DNA of 64,000 nt from Vibrio sp. YMD68 (GCF_029958905.1 NZ_CP124613.1:558001-622000), one strand, 5' to 3'; numbered from the stretch's first letter, positions 8,258 through 19,892 are shown. Translations and numbers: made by a program. The notes: generated by a model not told the origin, from the sequence alone.

Positions 8258-9193
8258 ATGTCTTCCATCAGCAAAATAAAAGGTTGGTTTAGTCCAGCTT
8301 TAGATTCTGAGAATGTCAAAGCCGATGTTGATAAGTCGATTAGGTTCGCTTCTGGATTTATTTCGTTAGTAGTGTGTTCTTATTTAGCATGGTTTTGGGG
8401 TTTTAATAAGCAAGCCTTATCTACAGATAGTTCTGTCTGGGGGGCATTCGGGGATTTTGTTGGAGGAATACTTAATCCAGTGATAGCTTACCTTGCGTTT
8501 TATTGGTTAACCCGCTCCGTAATAATCCAGAAAAAAGAATTATCTGAAACTCAGAAGGTGTTAGCGGAAACGGAGAAAGCAACAAAGGAGCAGGCTAAGA
8601 CTTTAGAAAGACAGAGATTTGAAAGCTCATTTTACTCATTACTTGAGCAGATGAACTTAGTGAGTGTTGAACTCAAATCCATAGAGCAAAATGACACTAA
8701 AAAAAGGTCAAAGTTAAAAAGGCTTTATAATACAGTAATTAAAGCCTCTCAGCTAAAATCTCACGATAGTCCTTCATCTCAACAAGTGCCCAATTGCCAT
8801 GAAGCTATGATGATAAATTCTGTCGAATGTAACCATTATTTTCGCATTATCTATCACCTATTGAAGTACATAGTAATGAATTTTGATGCTGAGAATAAAC
8901 CAAAAGATTTTGATGAAGCCATAGAAAGGAGATTAACAGCGGAAGAAAAGTTCTACTCAAATATAGTTAGATCTTTCCTTGATAAAGAAACAACCCAATT
9001 GTTGGCATTCAATTGTATCTCTAATTCAGCAGACGAATTTTATAAATACAGATTACTGGTAGAACGGTATGCTCTATTAGAGCACTTCCATATAGAACAA
9101 GACTGGATGGTAAGCTTACAGGGATATTATAAGAGGAAAGCGTTCGGTAAACATTACTTGTTAGGGGAGCTATCTAAGGCAAATAATGAGTAG
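8258..9193 (+). CDS. putAbiC-like membrane protein (putative abortive infection)
   Basis: 311 residues from ATG 8258 (AAGGG about 8 bp upstream; the in-frame 8219 start overlaps the small gene and has no better site). Two N-terminal membrane helices (about 20-42 and 60-82) enclose WGAFGDFVGGILNPVIA. A coiled coil follows (KKELSETQKVLAETEKA, about 88-115), then a helical cytoplasmic domain with FESSFYSLLEQMN. The order WGxFGDFxGGxLNP, coiled coil, FxxxFYxLL is characteristic of the putative phage abortive infection family (putAbiC). How the family acts is not established; membrane-linked growth arrest is the usual assumption. Confidence 0.8.
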   Translation: MSSISKIKGWFSPALDSENVKADVDKSIRFASGFISLVVCSYLAWFWGFNKQALSTDSSVWGAFGDFVGGILNPVIAYLAFYWLTRSVIIQKKELSETQKVLAETEKATKEQAKTLERQRFESSFYSLLEQMNLVSVELKSIEQNDTKKRSKLKRLYNTVIKASQLKSHDSPSSQQVPNCHEAMMINSVECNHYFRIIYHLLKYIVMNFDAENKPKDFDEAIERRLTAEEKFYSNIVRSFLDKETTQLLAFNCISNSADEFYKYRLLVERYALLEHFHIEQDWMVSLQGYYKRKAFGKHYLLGELSKANNE

Positions 9194-9268
9194 GAAAAAG
9201 AATTTTTGAGAGTTGATTGTATCGTTATATATGTTATTTCAAACTCCTTAATCTGTGCTGGCTCAGAC

Positions 9269-9369
9269 TTAATCTGATACTTTTCCCTTTGGATGCATAT
9301 AATCTGATGTTTTTCGAAAGTTAGCCTATTAATCTGGTGTTTTTGCTAGTTCGGTTCATTAAGTGGTCA
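9269..9369. repeat. Second copy of the 60-bp repeat end
   Basis: About 100 bp match 5939-6038 in the same orientation: TTAATCTGATACTTTTCCC, TCTGATGTTTTTCG, TTAGCCTATTAA and the tail TTTTTGCTAGTTCGGTTCAT then TAAGTGGTCA. Similarity stops sharply after the tail in both copies. The pair brackets the PLD and putAbiC genes. Confidence 0.88.
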
Positions 9370-9848
9370 TGAAATGATCATAAGAAAAGAGTTTTGGATG
9401 CTGAATTAGTAGTAAGCCCCTCTAGACCAGAGACTAGCTGTCGCTAAGATGATTGACTAGCCTTACTGGAGCAGAGCATTAGTTAGATTTCGGGTCACCT
9501 AGTCACCTTCGAAGGTAGCCTTTTAATTGGAATTATGTTCGTAAAAACAACATTATGCAGACTCTGTGAACAATTGATTACGATCTGAATTGAACTGCCT
9601 CTTAATAGAACATTGGTTATTCGTAATCTTCTAGATCAACGTATTCAATTTTAGATAAGGATTACGTTCTACTGGATCTGATTCAAGATGCTTAGCTATG
9701 GAGTGAAATTAAACTGGCAACCGAACTTTTAACGCAACTATATTCAAAAATGTTGGTCAAGTGGCTGTTAACAAAGAACATCATGCTGAGAAAAGTAGAT
9801 AAACTTGAATCAACTAACTTCCTTACATTAGAGATCAAAATCTGTAAA

Positions 9849-9877
9849 CAAAAAAACGCCCCCATAAGTGAGGGCGT
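9849..9877 (-). terminator. Terminator of the DUF262 operon
   Basis: On the minus strand ACGCCC and GGGCGT form a stem around a short loop and are followed by seven T. It lies about 300 bp after the last DUF262 stop codon, in the right orientation. Confidence 0.7.
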
Positions 9878-10175
9878 GATATCACCGAATTACCTTTTTG
9901 TATATACGCTTTTCGCAGTCGCTCTAACTTTAAACCTCTCCCGAAGTACCTACATTAATTCGGCGATAGAGCGGGTGGAAGGGCTTTTTCAATTCGACTA
10001 ATCCTTCTCTTACCTAAGCCTATTGTAGCTAAAGTCCCGCTTGTAAACCATGATTGAGGCGAAGAATATTGAAATGACCATTTTCAGGTGAAGCTTCTAC
10101 GATTAATTAACTCCTACTTGATAGCCTGTTTGTCTATCTAAAAGGAGTCAATTAAGTCTGTGACGATTCTCTACA

Positions 10176-12212
10176 TCACTCATAGTTAAACTCCTTTTTC
10201 GAGTCGTCAACTAAGACTCTTAACATATCTTGTTCGTGTGCGGAAATTTGAGTTTCGCTCCACTCGTTAGCGTTATTCATTGCCTTAATCATTTCATACA
10301 GCTTAAGGGTATCAATGCTTTTATCTACGATAGCGGCTTTGAAATGATCACGTTTAGCAGTTGGTAGTAAGTTGCTCAATTTTGAATTTTTACTGTGGCT
10401 AATTAAACACAGATTACCAAAACGATGTAAATCATTACCAGGCAGGACGCGATGCCCATCAAGAGGGTGCTGTGGATAAAAGTGTTCTACAGAACTTCGA
10501 AAGGTAAACTCAAATTGGGAGATAACACTATCCATCGCATTTCGTATGCCATCACACCAAAGCAAATAATCGAGATAATTAAACACTAAGTTATTTTCAA
10601 TCACGCCATAGTGTAGCTTTTTCATTGCTGGTTGGCTTGTCGAATCAAATTCAGAGTAGCCCTCATTTTTATAAATCATGTGGTAATAATCTGAGGGTTC
10701 CACACTTAAAAATCGACCATATACAAACTGGCGAGCTAGGTTTTCTAGTTTCTTCAAGTATAGGCGAGGAGTAACTCTGTCCATACTGAATAAATGGAAT
10801 AGTGCGCCATTTAGCCAGTGCTTATAAACGAGTGTGGGTGTTGAAACGTGTAATGCACTTAACAACATTAAAACCTGACGGTTTATCCCTTCAAAACCAT
10901 CTTCATCATCTTGCTCTTTGCTGTCATCAAAGGTATTGATATAGCTTTGGCTTTTAGCATTGTAAAAGTGTAGCTTCTTCAAACTCCACTTATCTTTGCC
11001 ATCACTAAATTCGCGCTTAATGATGTATTGGTCAAATAGGTATTTACACTTGAGTAGTGCAAATGCAAAGTCTTTTACTGCGTTGATTTTGTTATTATTA
11101 TCTTTTAAATAGGCATCAAACTGCTCTAACAAACGTTTGTCGTCTAACGCGATATCTTGCTCGGTTAAAACCCTCAAAACATGGAGCAAGAAGTTTGAAA
11201 AGTTAATCACGCTATTAAACCGCTCTGGTGTTAGCGTAATATCAGTACCAGAAGGCGACAGCGGTGGCTTGGCTAGTATGTCATTGAGCGAAAGCGATAC
11301 GCTTTTAGTTTGCTCGTTTTGTTTTGTAGCTACATTTTCAATAATAGCAGCTAACTCAGCGTAGTTTGTTGGTGTAAATTGCCCCCAATCGTCTTTACCA
11401 AATATATTATGCCTCTCGTCTGGGCTAAAACCATACTGAACATAACGTTCCATATTGGCGGTTGCATCCCACACTTTACTGAGTAGAAGTACGTGCTGTG
11501 TTCTCTCATCTTGGTCTTCAATGTCATTTAACACCGACATTAACCTTGCTTTAACTACTTCGTGTTTTTCAAGTTGTTCACCACGATTGTTCATAACCTC
11601 AAAGTAATGGTTCAAATTAGTATCTTTAGGAACAAAAACACGTGCTATTTCTACTTTTTCGAAAAGGTAATTGCAGAATCCTTGAAGCTTATCACCTAAA
11701 GCTATCAACCCTTTCTCAAGAAGTGTGTAACCATTTACTACATCAAGGTTATAGTCATCGGTTTTCAAGTACTCTAAGGCCACACCCTGTATTAAGCTTG
11801 CAAAGGTATCTGACGATTTCTGACGGCTCTCAAAATTCAGGTTTGCCACGTCATACCAACTCATATCGACAACAGTTTTACTTGCGGAAGATAAGCGTTT
11901 AAGTGCAAAAATGAGTAAAGTGAGCGTGGTAAAACGTTGCTGACCATCAATCACTTCAAAGTTGCCATCCTTGCGCTCAAATACCACTAAAGTGCCAATA
12001 TAATAGGATTGATTAGGTTTATTTTGTTGGTAGTCCAATACGTCTTGTATTAACTGGTTGATTTCACCCTCACCCCAAGCGTAGTTACGTTGGTACATAG
12101 GTACTAAATAATGGCTAGTATCACTTAATAGTGCTTTAACGTTATAGTTTTTAATTACTGTACTAGTGCTTTGATTACTGCGCTGCATTTGTGGCGTTTG
12201 CTTGTTACTCAT
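10176..12212 (-). CDS. DUF262-DUF1524 (HNH) protein, GmrSD-like
   Basis: A 678-residue protein. The N-terminal DUF262 domain (about 25-250) has YQRNYAW and the DGQQRFTTL motif, the ParB/Srx-like nucleotide-handling core of GmrS. The C-terminal DUF1524 domain (about 550-640) has SVEHFYPQHP and GNLCLISHSKNSKLSN, the His-Asn pattern of the HNH nuclease in GmrD. This architecture occurs in type IV restriction enzymes against modified DNA (GmrSD, BrxU) and in SspE. The start overlaps the stop of the upstream DUF262 gene by 8 bp, so the two are coupled. Restriction of modified phage DNA is inferred from family; the modification recognised is unknown. Confidence 0.85.
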   Translation of the reverse strand: MSNKQTPQMQRSNQSTSTVIKNYNVKALLSDTSHYLVPMYQRNYAWGEGEINQLIQDVLDYQQNKPNQSYYIGTLVVFERKDGNFEVIDGQQRFTTLTLLIFALKRLSSASKTVVDMSWYDVANLNFESRQKSSDTFASLIQGVALEYLKTDDYNLDVVNGYTLLEKGLIALGDKLQGFCNYLFEKVEIARVFVPKDTNLNHYFEVMNNRGEQLEKHEVVKARLMSVLNDIEDQDERTQHVLLLSKVWDATANMERYVQYGFSPDERHNIFGKDDWGQFTPTNYAELAAIIENVATKQNEQTKSVSLSLNDILAKPPLSPSGTDITLTPERFNSVINFSNFLLHVLRVLTEQDIALDDKRLLEQFDAYLKDNNNKINAVKDFAFALLKCKYLFDQYIIKREFSDGKDKWSLKKLHFYNAKSQSYINTFDDSKEQDDEDGFEGINRQVLMLLSALHVSTPTLVYKHWLNGALFHLFSMDRVTPRLYLKKLENLARQFVYGRFLSVEPSDYYHMIYKNEGYSEFDSTSQPAMKKLHYGVIENNLVFNYLDYLLWCDGIRNAMDSVISQFEFTFRSSVEHFYPQHPLDGHRVLPGNDLHRFGNLCLISHSKNSKLSNLLPTAKRDHFKAAIVDKSIDTLKLYEMIKAMNNANEWSETQISAHEQDMLRVLVDDSKKEFNYE

Positions 12213-13635
12213 AGTACTTCATTTCCTTAAACAGTTCGGTAATCTCAGCAAGTTTAGTTCCCTTACAATCTGTTGCCTTAAGTGTCATTAGCGGCCAACT
12301 TAAAACATCACTTGGCTGCACCGCTTGCTTGATGCGCTCGAACACATTTTGCGTGAGTGCATGTTTATCCATTCGCTCTATACCGACTACCTGCATTTGT
12401 AATCGGCAGCTATATGCCCAAATAAATAGCTTTTCTATGGCCTGTGAGAGTTCATGTGCACCAAACTTGTCTAAATAGAAAATCACCGCGCAATCAAACA
12501 GAGTACGAACATAACCATCACCCGTGCGGGTGCGAGAACCGTAGGTATTAAGAGTATGTAGAATCTGACAAGCTAAAGGCTCTAGGTCGTGATCTAATAT
12601 GCGTATAGCTTGTTTTGAATCTATATTTTTCTCTTTTATTGAATAGTTACGCTCACCACTGACTATCTCAGTAATCTTATGTTGATAATGACTGGTCATT
12701 TCAAAAAATCGTCTGCCGTTGATAATCATCTGGTCAAGATGGAATGGAAAACTCATATGCTGATGGTCAATATAACGTTGGTACTGGCCGTTATACTCAT
12801 CAACAAAATGGTGAGAAATACGAAGTGGCTCTACGTAAGGGTAAAGCCCAACCTGATCAAGGTTCACCCCTTTGAATAGACTCACTTGTGATTTATTAAA
12901 ATACTGTGCCGATTTACCTTGTGCCCAGTTGCGAATACGAAACAAATAGTTGGCAAACAGCCGTGCTAATTGCTCGCTCTCCAAGCTTTCCCAATGGCTC
13001 ACTGAGTCGGCCTTTAAATCCGCTTCACTTTGCGAAAACTCTCGCAAGTGAAAGGCTTTTAATAAATCGTGTGGGTCTAAATCTCTGCCTCTGGCATTTT
13101 GCGAATCAAAAAATTGAAACGCTTCAGATATATCCTCCAGAACAAAGGTAACTACTTCACAGCGGTTCAAAAGAAATTCAATATCTGCTTCAGTAAAATC
13201 ACAGCGTGCCATCGCACGTTTTGCCGCCATAAAGTTTTGATGCAAATTTCGATGTGAAATATCACTATTGAAGGTTTGTCGTTTTAAAAACGCATTTACA
13301 GGTTCTTTAAGGGAGGTAAGTGTTTCTTTAACATCTTGGCGCTTTAAGCCTGCTAAGCGTTCTTCTAACAGGGCTTTTACCAGAAGCACCAGCGTTAGTG
13401 TGCGCTGCTGTCCATCAACAATATCAAGCTTTTCTGAGTATCCATCTGAGTGTTTGTGAAACACTACAGAACCCAAACGGTAAGCTGACTTTTTTCGATA
13501 CACTTTTAAATCATTGAGTAAATCAGCCAAGTTTTCTTGCGACCACTTATAAGGTCGCTGGTAGGCAGGAATAGTTAATTGAGGTAAAGACAACAGCGTC
13601 TTTACCTGAGTAACTTGTTTGTCTAAATTGTCCAT
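12205..13635 (-). CDS. DUF262 protein, partner of the DUF262-DUF1524 nuclease
   Basis: A 476-residue protein with an N-terminal DUF262 domain: YQRPYKW at about 20-26 and IVDGQQRTLTL at about 73-83. The rest is helical; I do not see a complete HNH motif, so this may be a nuclease-dead or regulatory partner. It is the first gene of the pair, with AAGGAA about 9 bp before its ATG and an 18-bp perfect palindrome about 45 bp upstream. Two-gene DUF262 pairs occur in defence islands; the division of labour is unknown. Confidence 0.82.
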   Translation of the reverse strand: MDNLDKQVTQVKTLLSLPQLTIPAYQRPYKWSQENLADLLNDLKVYRKKSAYRLGSVVFHKHSDGYSEKLDIVDGQQRTLTLVLLVKALLEERLAGLKRQDVKETLTSLKEPVNAFLKRQTFNSDISHRNLHQNFMAAKRAMARCDFTEADIEFLLNRCEVVTFVLEDISEAFQFFDSQNARGRDLDPHDLLKAFHLREFSQSEADLKADSVSHWESLESEQLARLFANYLFRIRNWAQGKSAQYFNKSQVSLFKGVNLDQVGLYPYVEPLRISHHFVDEYNGQYQRYIDHQHMSFPFHLDQMIINGRRFFEMTSHYQHKITEIVSGERNYSIKEKNIDSKQAIRILDHDLEPLACQILHTLNTYGSRTRTGDGYVRTLFDCAVIFYLDKFGAHELSQAIEKLFIWAYSCRLQMQVVGIERMDKHALTQNVFERIKQAVQPSDVLSWPLMTLKATDCKGTKLAEITELFKEMKYYE

Positions 13636-13679
13636 AGGCGTTATTCCTTACGCTTTACCAACGGTTAATCACATTGCAT

Positions 13680-13697
13680 AAACAATCTAGATTGTTT
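13680..13697. promoter_or_regulatory. 18-bp palindrome upstream of the DUF262 pair
   Basis: AAACAATCTAGATTGTTT is a perfect palindrome 45 bp before the first DUF262 start, where an operator would overlap the promoter. No HTH regulator gene is adjacent, so the binding protein would be one of the DUF262 proteins or a host factor. Confidence 0.5.
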
Positions 13698-14599
13698 TAT
13701 ATTCTGCGGCAGTTGACAGCTTGTGCAGTTAAGAGGGATTTGTTCGTTTCGCTCGATAACATGAAACTTCATTAATGATCCTATTAGTTATTTGTAAGTT
13801 TTTGGATAGCAGTTTTTCTATCTACTTATTAACTATGACTCTCAATTTAATACCTGATATTTCATCGATATAAGTCTCTGTAGCTCCTAAAACCGAAAGA
13901 ATATCATTAGAAATGACAGGTTTTGAAATAGCAGGTTGAACAATTGCTACGCCAACTCTGAATGAAGCATATCTAGCGACTTTTGACAGGTGGAAAAGCT
14001 GCTCTAGCGTTCCCTTGTCTATACGAGTAGTCTTCTCTTGGCTTAATCTCACTCGCTCTCTATCAATTAACCTATTAATCAGAGCTTCTTTATTAGCAAA
14101 CCACTTAATACTTTTCACAGCTTGCCCAGCCACTTGATAGATGTCGTCTACTCGTGCTCCAGGCTTGGCTACACCTTTCTTTTTAGTACAATATTTGCAG
14201 TGATATAAATCTATAATTAGCTCGGAATCATTGTTGTTTTTGATGGCGACAATATCAGCGACCTCTCCGCTACCATCGTCATCGAAAACTAGATCGTAGT
14301 TATCTCTGATTTGCTGGATGGTATGGTATTGAATCGAATGTGGGAGCTTGAGGTGTGTTTGAGACTCGACCGAAATATCAACTCCATCCCACGACCAATC
14401 GTCAATATTACTCAGTGAGTATAAGTACGCATATTCCTCATTCGAGTAGTACCTATACCCACCATCGATGATAGAAGTATCTTCCAAAAAGAAAGCTGGG
14501 GGATTTTCATCAAAAAAATCAGTCACTAGGTGCTTTTCACTTCCTATAACTATGTATAGAGGTGTATCTAAACTGTAACTTACCTCACCTTTGGCTGTA

Positions 14600-14602
14600 A
14601 TG
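14600..14602. repeat. IS copy 1 target duplication ATG
   Basis: ATG precedes the IS terminus here and follows the other terminus at 15861-15863. A 3-bp duplication fits the IS3 family. Deleting the IS plus one ATG rejoins the helicase frame. Confidence 0.85.
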
Positions 14603-14610
14603 TGTAGTGG

Positions 14611-15830
<1,220 letters not shown>

Positions 15831-18304
15831 CTAAGTGACCAAATTCACTATGCCACTACAATGGTTGCTGAAACACAAAATAATCCAAGAGGAGTCGAGA
15901 TGTTAAAGCACCTGACGTTCCCTTTATCAATAGTCTTATCGGACAAAGTTAGCTCGCAGTTGAATAATGTCTCTTCCCACTTACCATCGCTTAGATATAC
16001 TTTTCGGTCATTCTTGCGTAATAGCTCAATTGGCCATTCGATATTGAGCAATCTAAGATCTGGGTATTCGGTTAACTCTTCACTTTGCATAGCAGTTTTT
16101 AATACTTTGTTAGTATCGATAGACTCATCTAAGATTTTTTCGCCAACGTTTTTGCACCAGTCGATCCATTGCTCTAGAGAATCACTGTCCATCGACCAGA
16201 CTTTACCCTTGTAGGAACAACCGACACTAACAAGTCTCCCGTCTTCATACCCTTTACCAAAAATATTGGATTTAATAGAACGTTTTGCTTCAATGTCTGG
16301 AATCTGATCATTGATTTCAGTTCCTGTATGCATAGAGTAACGTAGACCTTTTTTGTTCTTGTTTAGACCAACATTTTGGAGCTTTAATCTTTTGAGCCCA
16401 GACAGTGCACGAAATACCCGCTCACCATTTACTTGAGGAGCTCCATTCGCGATTAATTTTACTAATCGTTTTACGAGACCATCTTTTGCTGATGAATGGA
16501 TAAAAAGTAACTTGTTCCGTTTATCCACATAAGCGATATATAGATCCCACGATTCGTCAAAAAGCTCTTTAGAGCTTGACCATCCAACAGGAGCATAAGA
16601 TTTGACCGAAAAGATAAGAGTATCTTGCTCATCATTTAGAATGGAGTCATGAATCTGAAAATGCTTGTTACCAAATTTATGGAAGTTTTCAGGTTTCCAA
16701 GTAGCGGCTCTTAAGTTAAATACGGTGGTACTAATACTTGGTGTTAAGCCCAAATCCAGCAATTTACTGGGCTCTGAAAAGCCTGCTTTGAAATCTTGAT
16801 ACTTTAGTTCTGACGTTACCTTATCACTACTGATGTTACTGATAATAGAGTTCCAGTCTGAGTCTTCATTGTACAGTTCTTGAAGACAGTCGTTCAGTTT
16901 AGGGTTGGCAATGTTAGCGACAAATTTTGCATCTCCAACCCCTTGTACTGTTCTAGTAAAACGCCCAGTAAACTGGAGCATTACATTGATACTTTTATGT
17001 GGGTCATGAATTGCTGAGATTTTTAATTGAGGTAAATCGAATCCTTCTCCTAGCATATTTACGCATACAATTATTCGATGTTTTCCTGCTTTAATCGCTT
17101 CAAGAATTTCGTTTTTACGTTTTGCTTTACTTGTAATCAATATAGGAGAGAGTTCGGTTTCATTTTTATAGTATTCAAATACCTGTGTCGCTCTCTTGAT
17201 GTTGTTTGCTCTAGCCATCACTATGTGATTGAGACCGTTCCCTAAGTCGGCTTTAAGTAAATCAATAGCTTTTTTAGCTATCACTTTATCTGCTTTTTCT
17301 TCTACAAACTCTTTTACGGGGTGGAATTCGATTGGCTTAAAGTACCCATCAACTTGCGCTTTGTTGAGTGAGTAGTTGAATATAATCTTTCCTTCTACTC
17401 TGGAGCTGTCCGTCCGAAAAGGTGTGGCCGTAAATTGAAAAATTGGTTTATCGGAAAATTGTGCTTTGATTCGTGCCCAAGTGGTCGCTATGACATGATG
17501 TGCTTCGTCCACCACTAAATGAGAACATGCTGTTATTAAGGTATTTAAGGCGTCACTATGGAACTGTGATAATGCTGCGGCAGTTGCAATGATTACGTTT
17601 GACTGTAACAGTTGTTTTATTTCGCCAATATCTTGAACGCCATTTTTTATGGTCGCAACAATAGGGTTCTCGAAGTTATCATTAAGCATTCCTAGCTGCC
17701 TTAAAAGCCCTAATTCTAAGAACTTTTTCTTGGTTTGTTCGCGCAAAGCGTCAGAAGGAACAATGACTAACGTTTTGCGGAATCTACCAGCAATAACTAT
17801 GGATAAGATAGTTTCAGTTTTGCCTGTGCCTGTTGGCATAACGATAGTCGCAGCACCAGTAGCTTCAGATTTTTCGTACCCAAGAGCTGCATAGATGCCA
17901 CCGATTTGAGGAGGGCGTAATCCTGGGGTTTTTAGAGCTAAGTTTTCTTCTTGAAAGATGAAATTGTTCTCGCACCATGATGTATGGATTTCTTCAGGTG
18001 AAAGTTTTTTATCTGCCAATGGTAGCCAAGATAGTTGACTTTTGCCTATTAAGCTCTCGTTTAACATCCCCATTTTCAACTCCTCAAAAACAAACACATT
18101 AATGCAATATGAATAAATGTAACATGATGCATATTGGTATTTGTTGTTATTGTAGTCAATTGAAATTGTTTAGATTTGTTTAAGAGTGCACTTCTTTTCG
18201 AGAGATATTGAACATGTATTATTAAATTATCCAACCTCCTATAGACCAGTGACTAGTTGTAATTGGACTGCCCAGACATAAAGCCTCTTTCCGCATGTTA
18301 AGCT

Positions 18305-19147
18305 TTAAGGAATCGTAGTTACTGGGTTATAAATATTTATAATCCTATTTAGGTCAATCGGAATAAGTTTTGAATAGGCTGCATGTTTAAAGGTATCAAG
18401 TACATCTGATATAGACACTTTATGAACTGAAGCGGCATACCTAAGGTGCTCTTCTAGGGTTGCAGTTGGTCGTGTTAAAAAGCGCTCATGTAAGGTCATG
18501 GTGATGATCTGGCTTAGATACTCGTTCACATCAAGATTTCGAACATGGTGATAGGTTTCTCGCAGCCATCCGAGGTTAGAGGTCTTGATTGGATTAAGCT
18601 CTTTTTCAGTGACTTGAATTACTCCAATGTTCTGCTTTTCCCAGTATAAGCGCTCAATTTCATTTCTATGATGTAAACGAATAGCATCATCAGATGAATA
18701 AACTGTGTTCCTATATTCATCAGATGGTACGCATTTGAACGCTTGTTGGTACAGGCTGCTACACAGTTCATCGTATTCGACAATGACGAAATCTGTCGTT
18801 ATACCTAGATGTGATTTTGCTTCTACAATTCTGCTTTCCTTATGACGATACAAGCTTAATTGAGTATGACATTGTAGTGATTGTTCATAAGGCAGTAGAT
18901 AGTGCTCCTTGATATCAAGAACATTCCTTTCATGCTCTAGGTGTAAAAAAAGAGCGAGCTCTTCCAATGTAAATAGCTCGTGGTAGCGGTTGGTCTTATG
19001 GCTAAGTAAAATGTGAGATAGGGGAGACGGTTTATTAGAGTTATCTATTTCAAACAAACGTGTGCTGCCATTCGATATCTGATTTTGTAGATTTTTGATT
19101 CTTTTAAACTCGCGGTTAGTAATCGATGCTTGTATGGTAGTAGTCAT
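18305..19147 (-). CDS. Second TnsA-like endonuclease (orphan)
   Basis: 280 residues from ATG 19147 (GAGGG about 8 bp upstream; the GTG at 19156 is less likely). It is clearly homologous to the operon TnsA at 28453-29325: shared SHKTNR, LFLHLEH, the IxExYxLP block, then the IEKLYW-like start of the C-terminal winged-helix domain and a WLRE motif. The presumed catalytic residues are kept: E63, D119 (TTDF) and K138. TnsA makes the 5'-strand cuts in Tn7 transposition together with TnsB. No tnsB or tnsC accompanies this copy; the helicase gene follows 230 bp downstream on the same strand. It could be a relic of another element or a repurposed nuclease. Confidence 0.85.
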   Translation of the reverse strand: MTTTIQASITNREFKRIKNLQNQISNGSTRLFEIDNSNKPSPLSHILLSHKTNRYHELFTLEELALFLHLEHERNVLDIKEHYLLPYEQSLQCHTQLSLYRHKESRIVEAKSHLGITTDFVIVEYDELCSSLYQQAFKCVPSDEYRNTVYSSDDAIRLHHRNEIERLYWEKQNIGVIQVTEKELNPIKTSNLGWLRETYHHVRNLDVNEYLSQIITMTLHERFLTRPTATLEEHLRYAASVHKVSISDVLDTFKHAAYSKLIPIDLNRIINIYNPVTTIP

Positions 19148-19336
19148 AATTGTCACCCTCGTATATCTATTAATAGATAGCAGGCCAATTACTATCTGTC
19201 CAGTTGATTTTTAATTTAAAGCGTTGATTTTAATGAATTATTATTGCTTAAATTAAGCAGGGTAATAGGTGTTAAGTTAAAGTGCTTTGAGCTAATTACT
19301 CCCTGTAGTGGCGATTCATATCTATATATTTTAATA

Positions 19337-19364
19337 GTGATTGGTGATTGGTGATTGGTGATGG
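19337..19364. repeat. Short tandem repeat GTGATTG
   Basis: Three copies of GTGATTG followed by a shortened GTGATG, directly upstream of the possible small ORF. It is a possible slippage site. Confidence 0.75.
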
Positions 19365-19374
19365 TGAGTTTATG

Positions 19375-19539
19375 AGTCTGGTGGTATTAGATTTGAAAGT
19401 GCTAAATAAAAAAGAGGTTGTCGGGAAGTTGAAAATGTATGGGATTGAATTGCCGAATGCTTTTGACTTTTCACAGCATACATCAATAACGTTTTGTACA
19501 CGCCGTCGAAGAATTATAGAAGTAGAAAAAGTTGCTTAG
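19375..19539 (+). CDS. Possible small protein, doubtful
   Basis: 54 codons from the ATG at about 19372-19375, preceded by GGTGAG. The translation (SLVVLDLKVLNKKEVVGKL, then a basic TRRRRIIEVEKV end) matches no family I know. It is included only because it has a plausible ribosome-binding site and lies in the right direction ahead of other plus-strand genes. Confidence 0.25.
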   Translation, partial: SLVVLDLKVLNKKEVVGKLKMYGIELPNAFDFSQHTSITFCTRRRRIIEVEKVA

Positions 19540-19853
19540 TGGATTTAAGATGATTCGGGAGCGAAGTAAGAAGCAATTATAGAGATAGTGTGCAAATATC
19601 AATATATAGTGATTGAGTCTTAATTATTACACTATATACGCCATGTGTGCAATTGGTAATTGTCAATAGAGGATTTACGTAAAACACCCAGGATACGATA
19701 ATTATTGATAATTTGTGATTTGAATCACATCTTTATGTTGATTGTGGATGTATAGTTAAATATCTGGTTAAAGTTGCATCCTGTGTGTTGACTTGCCGAG
19801 TGTAATAGCACTATTATAACCCTGCTTAATGGCGGGGTTTATTCGTTTAGGCG

Positions 19854-19892
19854 AAAAAAAACGAAGGTCAACCACCACAATCGACTTTCGTT
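19854..19892 (-). terminator. Minus-strand terminator
   Basis: On the minus strand AACGAAAGTC pairs with GACCTTCGTT around a 13-nt loop, followed by seven T. It would stop leftward transcription before the second tnsA, although the nearest minus-strand gene upstream (tnsD, ending 21123) is over 1.2 kb away. Confidence 0.65.

Larger units (their letters stand above)
9194..10175. other. Gene-free stretch holding a repeat copy and a terminator
   Basis: About 980 bp without a credible gene. It holds the second copy of the 60-bp repeat end (9269-9369), a block near 9424 that recurs near 18243, and a terminator for the leftward DUF262 operon (9849-9877). The open frame 9750-10001 runs through that terminator and has no family resemblance. 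Confidence 0.65.

Noticed and set aside
9750..10001. 83-residue ORF on the + strand
   Set aside because: It runs through the leftward terminator at 9849-9877 and has no family resemblance.
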